From NCBI GenBank assembly GCA_947057875.1, contig CAMSEX010000005.1, positions 1-22,377 of the forward strand: DNA of 22,377 nucleotides. Direction: 5' to 3'. Origin of the DNA: an uncultured Clostridium sp. GTDB lineage: Bacteria > Bacillota > Clostridia > TANB77 > CAG-508. The notes beneath the pieces are model-generated. The model was not told the origin of the DNA. It made no database searches and saw nothing but the letters and a program-made list of their open reading frames with translations. Shown piece after piece: positions 6,879-13,848 of the stretch. The stretch's first letter is position 1. The number at the start of each line of letters is the position of its first letter. A program made the translations under genes and the position numbers.

Positions 6879-8162
6879 TTAATTTTCTAAAATCCAAGCC
6901 GTGCCACTCCAGTTCATCTTTGCATTAACAGGTAATTTTACAAGAGGACGAATTCCTCGATATATTCCATAAGCGGCATAATTAACAGCAGTTACTAAAC
7001 CTGTATTATAGATGCACCAGACATCGATTTGTTTATCGGATGGCATGGAAGCTAACCAATAGGATGCACAATTTTCTTTTCCTTCAGTTTTATATGGCTC
7101 AACATTATTTTCTATTGTATAGCCATCACTCGTCGTGTCCAATCCAGTGGAATGATTTGTGCCATATTTTGCATTATAGCTATCTGTAAATTGCGGTTTA
7201 GTTGCCCCTCCCATTGCTGTTGCACCAGTTACTCCTGTTGCATAGGCACTCCAATTTGTTGGATTTGTTAACCAATTAAATAACTGAGTTGGGTTACTGG
7301 TATATACTCGATAATCACTTCCCTCTACTTTTTCTATTCCTGTTTCTAAACTCATTCCACTATTTGGCACATAATTACTTGAAATCAAATAAACATTGCT
7401 TCCGTCATTCAAGAACACTTGCCAATCGCTTACACCATTTGCGGAATAGTTTACCTTATCTCCATAATACTCTGGCATAATTGCTGCTGTTCCTGCTAAC
7501 GTTTCCCACACAGCATACAACGTCACGCTTTGATTTCCCATAGTAAAACTTCCTGAATTCGTATATTCTGGTGTTGTTGCATTTTGCGTTCTTGCCCAGC
7601 CTAAAAAATTTGCTCCTTTTTTCGTTGGTTTTGTCGCAAAATCAATTGTTACATTTTCTCCTGTTGCATATTTTTTATTGGCAGGTCCGCCTTGTCCTCC
7701 ATTGGCATTATAAGAAACTGTGTATTTTGTTACAATTTGAGAACCACTTAATTCGCCATCAATTGTTACACTTCCATTTGGATTTAAAGTTCCAATTTCT
7801 ACCCCTTCATAACTTAAATTTCCATTACTATCACACGAAATTTCTGCTCCATTTGGGAGTTCCACTCCTTTTTCTAATTCTGCTTTTACATAATCATTTA
7901 TGTTTGCAAAATTGTTATCTTTCATGTAATAATCCATTTGCAATTCTGCGATTTTGAGCTCAATTTCTTCCTTAATTTTCGCCATGTTGTTCACATCTAC
8001 TGCCTTTGTCGCCTTTCCTAAAATTCCGTTGCTACCTGCTACTAAATTAATTGATACTCCTGCCAAAATCAACAACACAATAATTGTAATCACAAGTGCA
8101 ACTAATGTGATACCTTTGTTTTCTGTCCCTTTCTTTTTTTGAACATCTAACTTACTTTTCAT
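6879..8162 (-). CDS. Pilin-like surface protein with InlB-type B-repeat and C-terminal DUF6273-like domain
   Basis: The product is 427 residues from ATG 8162, chosen for AAAGGAGG 7 bases upstream; the frame is open to an earlier ATG at 8210 without a ribosome site. Residues 1-17 are a charged leader ending in KG, followed by ITLVALVITIIVLLILAG, a type IV prepilin-like N-terminus (expected cleavage after G17) with Ala where classical pilins have Glu5. Residues 45-100 are a helical, pilin-like stalk. Residues 148-220 match the Listeria-Bacteroides (InlB B) repeat, with YNANGG and FLGWA. The C-terminus (about 225-427) ends in YWLAS...GIRPLVKL, as in DUF6273/SUMF-like surface domains. It is probably displayed on the cell surface as an adhesin or minor pilin; no pilus assembly genes are nearby. 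It is divergent from a small XRE regulator with operator-like sites in the gap. Confidence 0.85.
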   Translation of the reverse strand: MKSKLDVQKKKGTENKGITLVALVITIIVLLILAGVSINLVAGSNGILGKATKAVDVNNMAKIKEEIELKIAELQMDYYMKDNNFANINDYVKAELEKGVELPNGAEISCDSNGNLSYEGVEIGTLNPNGSVTIDGELSGSQIVTKYTVSYNANGGQGGPANKKYATGENVTIDFATKPTKKGANFLGWARTQNATTPEYTNSGSFTMGNQSVTLYAVWETLAGTAAIMPEYYGDKVNYSANGVSDWQVFLNDGSNVYLISSNYVPNSGMSLETGIEKVEGSDYRVYTSNPTQLFNWLTNPTNWSAYATGVTGATAMGGATKPQFTDSYNAKYGTNHSTGLDTTSDGYTIENNVEPYKTEGKENCASYWLASMPSDKQIDVWCIYNTGLVTAVNYAAYGIYRGIRPLVKLPVNAKMNWSGTAWILEN

Positions 8163-8174
8163 TTGATTTCCTCC

Positions 8175-8197
8175 TTTACGACATTTTATGTCGTAAA
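8175..8197. promoter_or_regulatory. Perfect 23-base palindrome overlapping the pilin gene's ribosome site
   Basis: TTTACGACAT (8175-8184) and ATGTCGTAAA (8188-8197) form a perfect 10-3-10 inverted repeat. It covers the predicted transcription start and part of the AAAGGAGG ribosome site. It can be a DNA operator, or an RNA hairpin that hides the ribosome site, or both. Its core ACGACAT-N3-ATGTCGT recurs in degenerate form at 8246-8262 and 8281-8297. Confidence 0.65.
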
Positions 8198-8200
8198 AAG

Positions 8201-8229
8201 ATACTATCAAATAATAATAAAGATGTCAA
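8201..8229 (-). promoter_or_regulatory. Promoter of the pilin-like gene
   Basis: Minus-strand TTGACA (8229-8224), a 17-base spacer and TAGTAT (8206-8201). The predicted start, about 8194, falls inside the palindrome at 8175-8197. Confidence 0.65.
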
Positions 8230-8245
8230 TATATTTTTGAAAAAT

Positions 8246-8297
8246 ATGACATCTTATGACGTGTTATTCAAAAAGTAAATATGACATAATAAGTCGT
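8246..8297. promoter_or_regulatory. Two further operator-like sites upstream of the XRE gene
   Basis: ATGACATCTTATGACGT (8246-8262) and ATGACATAATAAGTCGT (8281-8297) match the core of the 8175-8197 palindrome (ACGACATTTTATGTCGT) at 14 and 13 of 17 positions. They lie 35 bases apart, just before the XRE start codon. The arrangement suggests the XRE protein binds all three sites and controls both itself and the pilin-like gene. Confidence 0.5.
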
Positions 8298-8306
8298 GGT
8301 GATAAT

Positions 8307-8498
8307 ATGATAAAAGAAAATAGAAAAAAGAAAAACTTAACTCAAGAAGAATTTGCAGAAATGCTTAACATTAGCCCAAGACAATTGCAGAGAATTGAAA
8401 GGAATGAAGATAAAACAAAAATAGAAACCATTAAGAAAATCATAAAAATTTTGCAAATTCCAGATAAAGAAATAATCGAATATATGAAAAAATATTGA
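8307..8498 (+). CDS. Small XRE-family helix-turn-helix regulator
   Basis: The product is a 63-residue protein that is essentially one Cro/C1-type helix-turn-helix domain (LTQEEFAEMLNISPRQLQRIE, about residues 12-32), with no ligand or dimerisation domain beyond short C-terminal helices. I chose ATG 8307 because GTGGTG lies 5 bases upstream; an earlier in-frame ATG at 8256 lies inside an operator-like site and has no ribosome site. It is divergent from the pilin-like gene, and the gap holds three related palindromic sites, so it probably regulates both genes. The family is clear; the target is inferred. Confidence 0.85.
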   Translation: MIKENRKKKNLTQEEFAEMLNISPRQLQRIERNEDKTKIETIKKIIKILQIPDKEIIEYMKKY

Positions 8499-8527
8499 TA
8501 GAAAGATTTTTATTTTCTATCAATATT
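8491..8527 (-). terminator. 14-bp hairpin terminator between the XRE gene and the convergent gene
   Basis: AATATTGATAGAAA (8491-8504) pairs perfectly with TTTCTATCAATATT (8514-8527). On the minus strand it is followed by TTTT, so it best serves the leftward gene at 8540-9007. It overlaps the last codons and stop of the XRE gene and may also act for it. Confidence 0.7.
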
Positions 8528-8539
8528 CAATCTAAAAAA

Positions 8540-9007
8540 TTAAGAAATAGCTACTTTTTTCGTGTATCCTGTAAAAACTTCCTCAGGATATTTTTCCCCA
8601 GTTGTATTTACTACTTTGTCGTGCTTGTCTAGAATTTCCTGCAATTTTGAGCTACCCTGCATCATTTCGTAGCAATTTAAAATTTCGCAATTTTCATTTT
8701 TATTACTTATTATAATATTTGCTTCTTTTATAAATTCATCATTTCCATAAACTAAAATAAGTTTATCTTGCACATTTATGTTATATAACTCATCTACTCC
8801 CTTATTTCTCCAATCAATTTTCAATAAACTCTCAGACCTTTTCCCGTGTATTCCATTCATCACTTTTTTCACGCTTTTACTAATATCTGATTCTAATACT
8901 GTTATAATTTCAGTGGATTCGTTTATTCTTTCGTTTATATATGGCAAAAGCATTGTAATCAAATGAATATCGTTGACGTAAAAACAGCATAACCTTTTCT
9001 TATTCAT
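8540..9007 (-). CDS. Hypothetical 155-residue protein
   Basis: I do not recognise this protein. It is soluble, with no signal peptide or clear membrane helix. Its pattern is alternating strand and helix (CCFYVNDIHLITMLLPYIN, then KLILVYGNDEFIKEAN), which looks alpha/beta. The fold may be Rossmann- or receiver-like, but no catalytic motif is visible. The start ATG 9007 is supported by GGAGG 7 bases upstream. It has its own promoter (TTGACT-N17-TAAAAT, 9066-9038) and its own hairpin terminator, so it is a single-gene unit. Its position between the XRE/pilin pair and spoIIR gives no functional hint. Confidence 0.75.
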   Translation of the reverse strand: MNKKRLCCFYVNDIHLITMLLPYINERINESTEIITVLESDISKSVKKVMNGIHGKRSESLLKIDWRNKGVDELYNINVQDKLILVYGNDEFIKEANIIISNKNENCEILNCYEMMQGSSKLQEILDKHDKVVNTTGEKYPEEVFTGYTKKVAIS

Positions 9008-9037
9008 ATTATTACCTCCATATATTTCATAATTAGG

Positions 9038-9066
9038 ATTTTAACACTTAATATAAAACAAGTCAA
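9038..9066 (-). promoter_or_regulatory. Promoter of the 155-residue hypothetical gene
   Basis: Minus-strand TTGACT (9066-9061), a 17-base spacer and TAAAAT (9043-9038). The spacer ends in TGT, giving an extended -10 (TGTTAAAAT). Confidence 0.7.
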
Positions 9067-9200
9067 ATATTTTTACAGTTCCTTTTTTGACAAAAAGTGC
9101 TATTTTTAGACATTTTTCAACAATTTGGCTTTCAAAAAACGTGCTAAATCCACATTTTCCGACGTTTTTAGTGATGCTTCTACTTATTTCAACACGCGAA

Positions 9201-9242
9201 TTTTGTTACATTTTTGTAACAAAATTGTAATGTTTTTGTAAT
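9201..9242. repeat. Inverted and tandem repeat in the spoIIR upstream region
   Basis: In the 315-base gap before spoIIR, TTTTGTTAC (9201-9209) pairs with GTAACAAAA (9216-9224). The unit 9203-9220 is repeated at 22-base spacing as 9225-9242 with 14 of 18 bases identical. It could be a regulator site or a weak terminator-like hairpin. The rest of the gap (9067-9200) is AT-rich, and I see no gene in it. Confidence 0.45.
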
Positions 9243-9250
9243 ATTGTTTT

Positions 9251-9279
9251 GCATAAATTTTAAATTTTGGTTAATACTG
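9251..9279 (+). promoter_or_regulatory. Sigma-F/G-like promoter of spoIIR
   Basis: GCATA (9251-9255) matches the sigma-F -35 consensus (GYATA). After 14 bases, GTTAATACTG (9270-9279) matches the -10 consensus GGNNANANTR with one mismatch. Transcription of spoIIR by forespore sigma-F is established in Bacillus subtilis, so the match is in the right place. Confidence 0.6.
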
Positions 9280-9322
9280 AATTTAATAGAAAAATTTATA
9301 AAATTTAGAAAGGAAATCAAAA

Positions 9323-9955
9323 ATGAGAAAATTTTCTATAAATTTAAAAAATCTTACAATCATTATCATTTTGTTTATTACATTTTTTATTATCAATGCG
9401 CACTCCTATGCAATTAATGTGTCAAATGGACTTTCGAGCAATATTTTCAGGCTGCATATTTTGGCAAATAGCGATTCAGAGGAGGACCAAGCACTCAAAT
9501 TAAAAGTACGTGATGCTATTTTGCAGTACATGGAAACTTTAAATACGGCAAAGCAAGACAAACAGTCTGTGATAGAGTTATCAGAAGCACATATTGAGGA
9601 TTTCAAGAAGATTGCAGAAAAAGCAATTCATGAAAATGGGTATGATTATTCGGTTAATGTTGAAATCGGAAATTTTTATTTTCCAACCAAATATTATGGA
9701 AATATCTCGCTTCCAGCAGGAGATTATGATGCTTTGAAAATTGAAATTGGGGACGCCAAAGGTCAAAATTGGTGGTGTTCACTGTTCCCTCCGTTGTGTT
9801 TTGTGAGCGTTTCTGCGGGTGTTGTGGAAGAAGAAGGCGAAACTTATTTGAAAGAAAATCTTTCCGAAGAGGAATTTGAAATCGTTTCAGAAACTTCTCC
9901 AGAAATTGAGTTCAAATTTAAAATTCTTGAATTGATGAATCAAGAAAAAAACTAG
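9323..9955 (+). CDS. spoIIR: Stage II sporulation protein R
   Basis: SpoIIR is made in the forespore and secreted into the space between the two sporulation membranes. There it triggers the protease SpoIIGA to process pro-sigma-E in the mother cell. The 210-residue product fits the family. It has an N-terminal membrane or signal segment (about 10-29), then the conserved FRLHILANSDSEEDQALKLK (42-61), the GNFYFPTKYYG and LPAGDYDALKIEIG blocks (116-143) and the hallmark GQNWWCSLFPPLCFV (147-161). The ribosome site is AGAAAGGAAA and the start is ATG 9323. A sigma-F-like promoter lies 44-72 bases upstream, and a hairpin overlaps the stop codon. Its presence strongly supports a spore-forming host. 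Confidence 0.96.
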   Translation: MRKFSINLKNLTIIIILFITFFIINAHSYAINVSNGLSSNIFRLHILANSDSEEDQALKLKVRDAILQYMETLNTAKQDKQSVIELSEAHIEDFKKIAEKAIHENGYDYSVNVEIGNFYFPTKYYGNISLPAGDYDALKIEIGDAKGQNWWCSLFPPLCFVSVSAGVVEEEGETYLKENLSEEEFEIVSETSPEIEFKFKILELMNQEKN

Positions 9956-9981
9956 GGGGCTGAATTTTTATTCGCCCCCTA
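9953..9981 (+). terminator. Terminator of spoIIR
   Basis: TAGGGGGC (9953-9960) pairs with GCCCCCTA (9974-9981), and the stem continues inside with GAAT/ATTC after one bulged base. A short T-run follows (about 9988-9993). It overlaps the TAG stop codon. It is one of the few GC-rich patches in the window. Confidence 0.7.
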
Positions 9982-10137
9982 CAAGGTGTTTTTGTATCAG
10001 TTTAATGAGGTTTCAATTAACCGTTCTATATTTGTAGTATCCAACTTTCCTAATTTTAATCTATATACACTATACCATATTATGTGAATATTATTAATAA
10101 TCATTAAAAAGAAACTTAAAATTTTTCCAAAATTGTA

Positions 10138-10166
10138 TTGTAAAAGTGAAAATTTTGTGATATAGT
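10138..10166 (+). promoter_or_regulatory. Promoter of murA
   Basis: TTGTAA (10138-10143), a 17-base spacer and TATAGT (10161-10166). Predicted start is about 10173, about 50 bases before the TTG start codon. Confidence 0.65.
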
Positions 10167-10222
10167 TCGATATGAATGTATTTTTGTACTTCAGATAATT
10201 ACTAAATATGGGAGGAATCGGT

Positions 10223-11482
10223 TTGGAAAAACTAATCATTACGGGTAATACCCCTTTAAAAGGCGATGTCATTATTAGCGGCGCAAAAAACGCTGCCGTA
10301 GCGATTATTCCTGCAACTCTTTTAGTCAACGGAGTGTGTACAATTGAAAATTTACCAAATATTAGTGATGTAAAATTATATTGTGATATATTAAAAAGTT
10401 TAGGTTCTCAGATTACTTGGAACTCTGAACATGAAGTAACAATAGATAATACCAATATAACTTCTTACAAGGCACCAATGGAACTTACAAGCAAATTTAG
10501 AGCTTCTTATTATCTCATTGGAGCATTACTAGGAAGATGCAAAAAGGCGCAAGTTGGACTTCCGGGGGGATGCAATTTAGGTGCAAGACCTGTGGACCAA
10601 CACATTAAAGGTTTTGAGGCACTTGGTGCAGATGTTGAAGTTTCCAACGGAAACATTACAGCAAAAGCGAAAAAACTCAATGCAAATTCTATTTATATGG
10701 ACGTTGTATCAGTTGGTGCAACGATTAATGTTATGCTTGCAAGTGTCTTAGCAAATGGGACAACGGTTATTGATAATGCTGCTAAAGAACCACATATTGT
10801 AGATGTTGCTAATTTTTTGAACACAATGGGAGCCGATATTCGTGGCGCTGGAACAGATATTATCAAAATTAATGGTGTCAAAGAATTAAAAGGAAATGCT
10901 ACGTATTCTGTTGTGCCTGACCAAATTGAAGCAGGTACTTTTATGCTTGCGGCAGTGGCTTCAAAAGGAGATATTAAAATAAAAAATTGTATTACAAAGC
11001 ATCTAGAATCGATTACAGCTAAAATTGTGGAAATTGGTGGAAATGTTGATGCGAATGGTGATCATTTGCGTGTATGGTGTAATACAAGACCACAAAAAGC
11101 AACCATAAAAACATTGCCATATCCAGGCTTTCCAACAGACTTACAACCACAAATGGGGGTTGTTTTGTCTCTTTCAAAGGGGACAAGTATTATTAATGAA
11201 AGCATTTGGGAATCACGTTTTCAATATACTGCTGAACTCAATAAAATGGGGGCTAAAATTACCGCTCAAGGAAAAAGTGCTGTTTTTGAAGGTGTGGAAA
11301 AATTGACAGGAGCGCCAGTTTATGCGTGTGATTTACGTGCAGGTGCAGCCTTAATTATTGCAGGAATTGTAGCAAAAGGAAAAACAGAAATTTACAACTT
11401 AAATTATATCGATCGTGGCTATGAAAATATTGAAGAAAAATTCCGAAAATTAGGTGCTAAAATTGAAAGAGCAGAAGAATAG
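10223..11482 (+). CDS. murA: UDP-N-acetylglucosamine 1-carboxyvinyltransferase
   Basis: MurA transfers enolpyruvate from phosphoenolpyruvate to UDP-GlcNAc, the first committed step of peptidoglycan precursor synthesis, in the cytosol. At 419 residues it has the usual family length. Visible active-site features are the SGAKNAA loop with K22/N23, the LPGGCNLGARPVDQH loop with catalytic C117 (the C115 position of E. coli, the fosfomycin-binding Cys) and the general base D306 in FPTDLQPQ. I take TTG 10223 as the start because GGGAGG sits 7 bases before it; the in-frame ATG at 10208 overlaps that ribosome site and would add five non-conserved residues. It has its own promoter and is probably co-transcribed with walJ, 66 bases downstream. 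Having Cys at 117 predicts fosfomycin sensitivity of this copy. Confidence 0.96.
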   Translation: MEKLIITGNTPLKGDVIISGAKNAAVAIIPATLLVNGVCTIENLPNISDVKLYCDILKSLGSQITWNSEHEVTIDNTNITSYKAPMELTSKFRASYYLIGALLGRCKKAQVGLPGGCNLGARPVDQHIKGFEALGADVEVSNGNITAKAKKLNANSIYMDVVSVGATINVMLASVLANGTTVIDNAAKEPHIVDVANFLNTMGADIRGAGTDIIKINGVKELKGNATYSVVPDQIEAGTFMLAAVASKGDIKIKNCITKHLESITAKIVEIGGNVDANGDHLRVWCNTRPQKATIKTLPYPGFPTDLQPQMGVVLSLSKGTSIINESIWESRFQYTAELNKMGAKITAQGKSAVFEGVEKLTGAPVYACDLRAGAALIIAGIVAKGKTEIYNLNYIDRGYENIEEKFRKLGAKIERAEE

Positions 11483-11548
11483 TTTTACAAAATACTTCCG
11501 TTATGTAATAAACAATTGATAAAATTTAGATAGAAACAGGATAAAATT

Positions 11549-12340
11549 ATGATAAAATTTTGTAGTATATATAGTGGCAGTTCTGGCAACTGCCTATTTG
11601 TTAATTCAAACCACACAAAAATATTAATTGATGCAGGAGTTAGCTGTAAAAAAGTTTGTGAAGGTTTAACTTCTGTTGGAGCTTCGATTACTGATATTGA
11701 TGCCATTTTAGTGACACATGAGCATTCGGATCATGTTCAAGGAATTGGTACAGTTTCACAAAAATATAATATTCCCGTATATGCTAACATAGAAACTTGG
11801 GATGCAATGGAAAAGCAACGTGATAAAATTACGGAAGAAAATATTCGTATTTTTGAAAATGACAAAGACTTTAATCTAAATGATTTAACAATTCATCCTT
11901 TTAGTACGCCTCATGACGCCGCTAATTCTTGTGGTTTTAGCATTCATAACGGAACCAAAAGATTAAGTATTGCAACAGATATTGGGCATATGGATAATCG
12001 ATTAATTTCGGAATTATATGATAGTTCTTTTGTTTTTTTGGAAGCAAATTACGATCCTGAGATTTTAAAAGCGTCAAGATATCCATATCTATTGAAACAA
12101 CGTATTAGTGGTCCTCATGGGCATTTATCAAATGATACAGCAGGAAAAACAATTTATAATTTATTATTGAAAAAGGAATTGAAAGAGGTTATGTTAGGAC
12201 ACTTGAGTAAAGAAAACAACTTTCCAGAACTTGCTTACCAAACAGTTGCTAATGAATTAATTGCTCAAAATACGGATTTGAATAACATTGGAATTTCTGT
12301 GGCAAATCGCTATGAGCCAAGTAAAATTGTTAATCTTTAA
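11549..12340 (+). CDS. walJ: Metallo-beta-lactamase-fold hydrolase of the YycJ/WalJ family
   Basis: The 263-residue product has the length of B. subtilis WalJ (YycJ). The metal-binding motif THEHSDH gives H57, H59, D61 and H62. Later family marks are the DIGH region (about 148) and GHLSKENN near the C-terminus, which supplies another metal-side histidine. WalJ proteins are cytosolic nuclease-like enzymes usually encoded with the WalRK cell-wall system and linked to coordinating wall synthesis with DNA replication. Here the walRK genes are absent and the gene follows murA instead. The ribosome site AGGA lies 7 bases before ATG 11549. There is no promoter in the short gap, so it is probably expressed with murA. 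Confidence 0.88.
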   Translation: MIKFCSIYSGSSGNCLFVNSNHTKILIDAGVSCKKVCEGLTSVGASITDIDAILVTHEHSDHVQGIGTVSQKYNIPVYANIETWDAMEKQRDKITEENIRIFENDKDFNLNDLTIHPFSTPHDAANSCGFSIHNGTKRLSIATDIGHMDNRLISELYDSSFVFLEANYDPEILKASRYPYLLKQRISGPHGHLSNDTAGKTIYNLLLKKELKEVMLGHLSKENNFPELAYQTVANELIAQNTDLNNIGISVANRYEPSKIVNL

Positions 12341-12424
12341 GAATGCTATAAATTTTAAATACTTGTATTTTTAGGAAAAATAGGTAAAATAAATAGAATT
12401 CTAATAAGATATTTAAAATAAACA

Positions 12425-12463
12425 TAGAATCACAACCTTTCTAGAAAAAAAGTTATGATTCTA
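12425..12463. terminator. Bidirectional terminator between walJ and the convergent gene
   Basis: TAGAATCACAAC (12425-12436) pairs with GTTATGATTCTA (12452-12463), with one position that is a mismatch on the plus strand and a G-U pair on the minus strand. T-rich sequence follows on both sides. The rest of the 190-base gap (12341-12530) holds nothing else I can identify. Confidence 0.65.
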
Positions 12464-12530
12464 TTTTACATTATTTTTGTCGTTTGTCAATAGTTTTTAC
12501 GCAACATTTTTCGACAAATTTCTTTGTTTT

Positions 12531-13259
12531 TTATAACCTCTTAAAGACAACATTACTAAAATCCGTTATTTCAAAGTTTGAAGAGCCTTCAAGAATAACA
12601 TTTTCAGCTGGCAATTGAACAGAAATTGTGCCTTTATAAACTACATTTTTATTCGTTTCAATTAAAATATCAAAATTTATACCAAACTTTATTTCCTCAA
12701 TATTGACTCCTACATTTGTAAGCAAAGTTCCATTATAAGTGATTTCTGTTGTTTCATTAGAAATATAAGTTCCTAAGTTATCCAGTGCCATTCGACAAGC
12801 GATAACGCCACCTTGATTGCCAATTTCTAGTGTTTTCAGATCATCCACAGCTGCGCCTGTATAGATTAAACTTTCGTTTAAATAATTTTGTTCACTATGA
12901 GTGTATAAATTATTGAGTTCGCCAGTTGGTCGATAAATCGCCAAATTGCCTTTTTGAGGTGTTTGCGTGACCTGAAAATTTTGCAATGTAATTTGTTTTA
13001 TTGTCTCCTCTGATGCGTTATTTTTATCTAAATAACAATACAAGTCGTTTACTTGTTTGATACTAATATTCCAAATATTTTCGCCATCGTCGACAGGGGT
13101 TCCTTCCACAGTGCTAATCACGAAAATTTTGGATAAACGATATGGTAGCGTTTGTTCGCCTTCTACTTCGTATTTTACAATAATCGAAACAACAATCATT
13201 AAAATAATGATAATACAAAATAGAAAAAGGCATCGTTTTAAAGTTTGTAATTTTTTCAT
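12531..13259 (-). CDS. Membrane-anchored extracytoplasmic protein of unknown function
   Basis: I do not recognise a named family. The 242-residue product has a short basic N-terminus and one long hydrophobic helix (about 10-30), so most of it is predicted to lie outside the membrane. The outer part is rich in beta-strand patterns and polar residues with no catalytic motif I can see. ATG 13259 follows AAGGAG, which overlaps the tadA stop codon, so it is translated right behind tadA and probably coupled to it. A hairpin terminator lies about 70 bases beyond its end. The link to tadA is positional only. Confidence 0.8.
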   Translation of the reverse strand: MKKLQTLKRCLFLFCIIIILMIVVSIIVKYEVEGEQTLPYRLSKIFVISTVEGTPVDDGENIWNISIKQVNDLYCYLDKNNASEETIKQITLQNFQVTQTPQKGNLAIYRPTGELNNLYTHSEQNYLNESLIYTGAAVDDLKTLEIGNQGGVIACRMALDNLGTYISNETTEITYNGTLLTNVGVNIEEIKFGINFDILIETNKNVVYKGTISVQLPAENVILEGSSNFEITDFSNVVFKRL

Positions 13260-13269
13260 GATTTTCTCC

Positions 13270-13728
13270 TTAAATTTTCTTCTTTTTTGCTCGTAATTGC
13301 TTGAAAAAATCTTTTAAAATTTTTTCACACTCGTCCTTTAATATATATTTTTCTATTTCGATTTTATGATTAAATTTATATTCTAGTAAATTTAAAACAG
13401 AGCCACAAGCGCCTGTTTTTTCATCCTGTGTGCCAATATATAATTTTCGTAAACGGCTATTGATAAGGGCTCCTGCGCACATAGAACAAGGTTCCAATGT
13501 TACATACATATCGCAATCGGTAAGACGCCAAGCACCCAGTTTTTTGCATGCTTTTTGAATTGCCAAAATTTCGGCATGACTGGTTGCATCGTGTTTTGTT
13601 TCCTTGATGTTGTGGGCTCTTGCTATAATTTTATTGTCTTTTACAATCACAGCTCCAACAGGCACTTCTTCTTTTTCAAAGGCTTTGCGCGCTTCTTTTA
13701 GGGCTTCTTTCATAAATTTTTCTTCCAT
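13270..13728 (-). CDS. tadA: tRNA-specific adenosine deaminase
   Basis: TadA converts A34 to inosine at the wobble position of tRNA-Arg(ACG), as a homodimer with one zinc per active site. The 152-residue length is normal. Zinc ligands and catalytic acid are visible: H51 and E53 in SHAEILAI, and C81 and C84 in LEPCSMCAGA. No Shine-Dalgarno sequence precedes ATG 13728. Instead a TATAAA box ends 6 bases before the ATG, which predicts that the mRNA starts at the start codon itself (leaderless). The next gene downstream overlaps its stop with a ribosome site. Confidence 0.95.
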   Translation of the reverse strand: MEEKFMKEALKEARKAFEKEEVPVGAVIVKDNKIIARAHNIKETKHDATSHAEILAIQKACKKLGAWRLTDCDMYVTLEPCSMCAGALINSRLRKLYIGTQDEKTGACGSVLNLLEYKFNHKIEIEKYILKDECEKILKDFFKQLRAKKKKI

Positions 13729-13734
13729 AATTAT

Positions 13735-13763
13735 TTTATATCATATTTTGAAAATTTTGACAA
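13735..13763 (-). promoter_or_regulatory. Promoter of tadA, placing the mRNA start on the ATG
   Basis: Minus-strand TTGTCA (13763-13758), exactly 17 bases, then TATAAA (13740-13735). The usual 6-7 base distance puts the transcription start at 13728-13729, the first base of the tadA ATG. Confidence 0.65.
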
Positions 13764-13788
13764 GTCCCTGAAAATTTGCAATTTTTAA

Positions 13789-13817
13789 TTGACAATTTTC
13801 GACTTGTTGTATATAAT
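13789..13817 (+). promoter_or_regulatory. Perfect consensus sigma-A promoter
   Basis: TTGACA (13789-13794), 17 bases, TATAAT (13812-13817), both hexamers exact. It drives the small membrane protein at 13849, and is divergent from the tadA promoter 26 bases away. Confidence 0.9.
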
Positions 13818-13848
13818 AAAAATGGAATAAAAGGGAAGGGGGAAAATA

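Noticed and set aside
7571..7957. A 128-codon open frame on the plus strand inside the pilin-like gene
   Set aside because: It is antisense to a well-supported gene, is made of Leu/His/Phe runs typical of a shadow frame, and has no ribosome site.
8175..8297. A CRISPR array from the repeated ATGACAT/ATGTCGT elements
   Set aside because: The copies are degenerate, only about 17 bases long and unevenly spaced (68 and 35 bases), without uniform spacers; they fit operator sites.
10208..10222. ATG 10208 as the murA start
   Set aside because: The GGGAGG ribosome site lies just after this ATG, so initiation is at the TTG at 10223, which also gives the normal MurA N-terminus.
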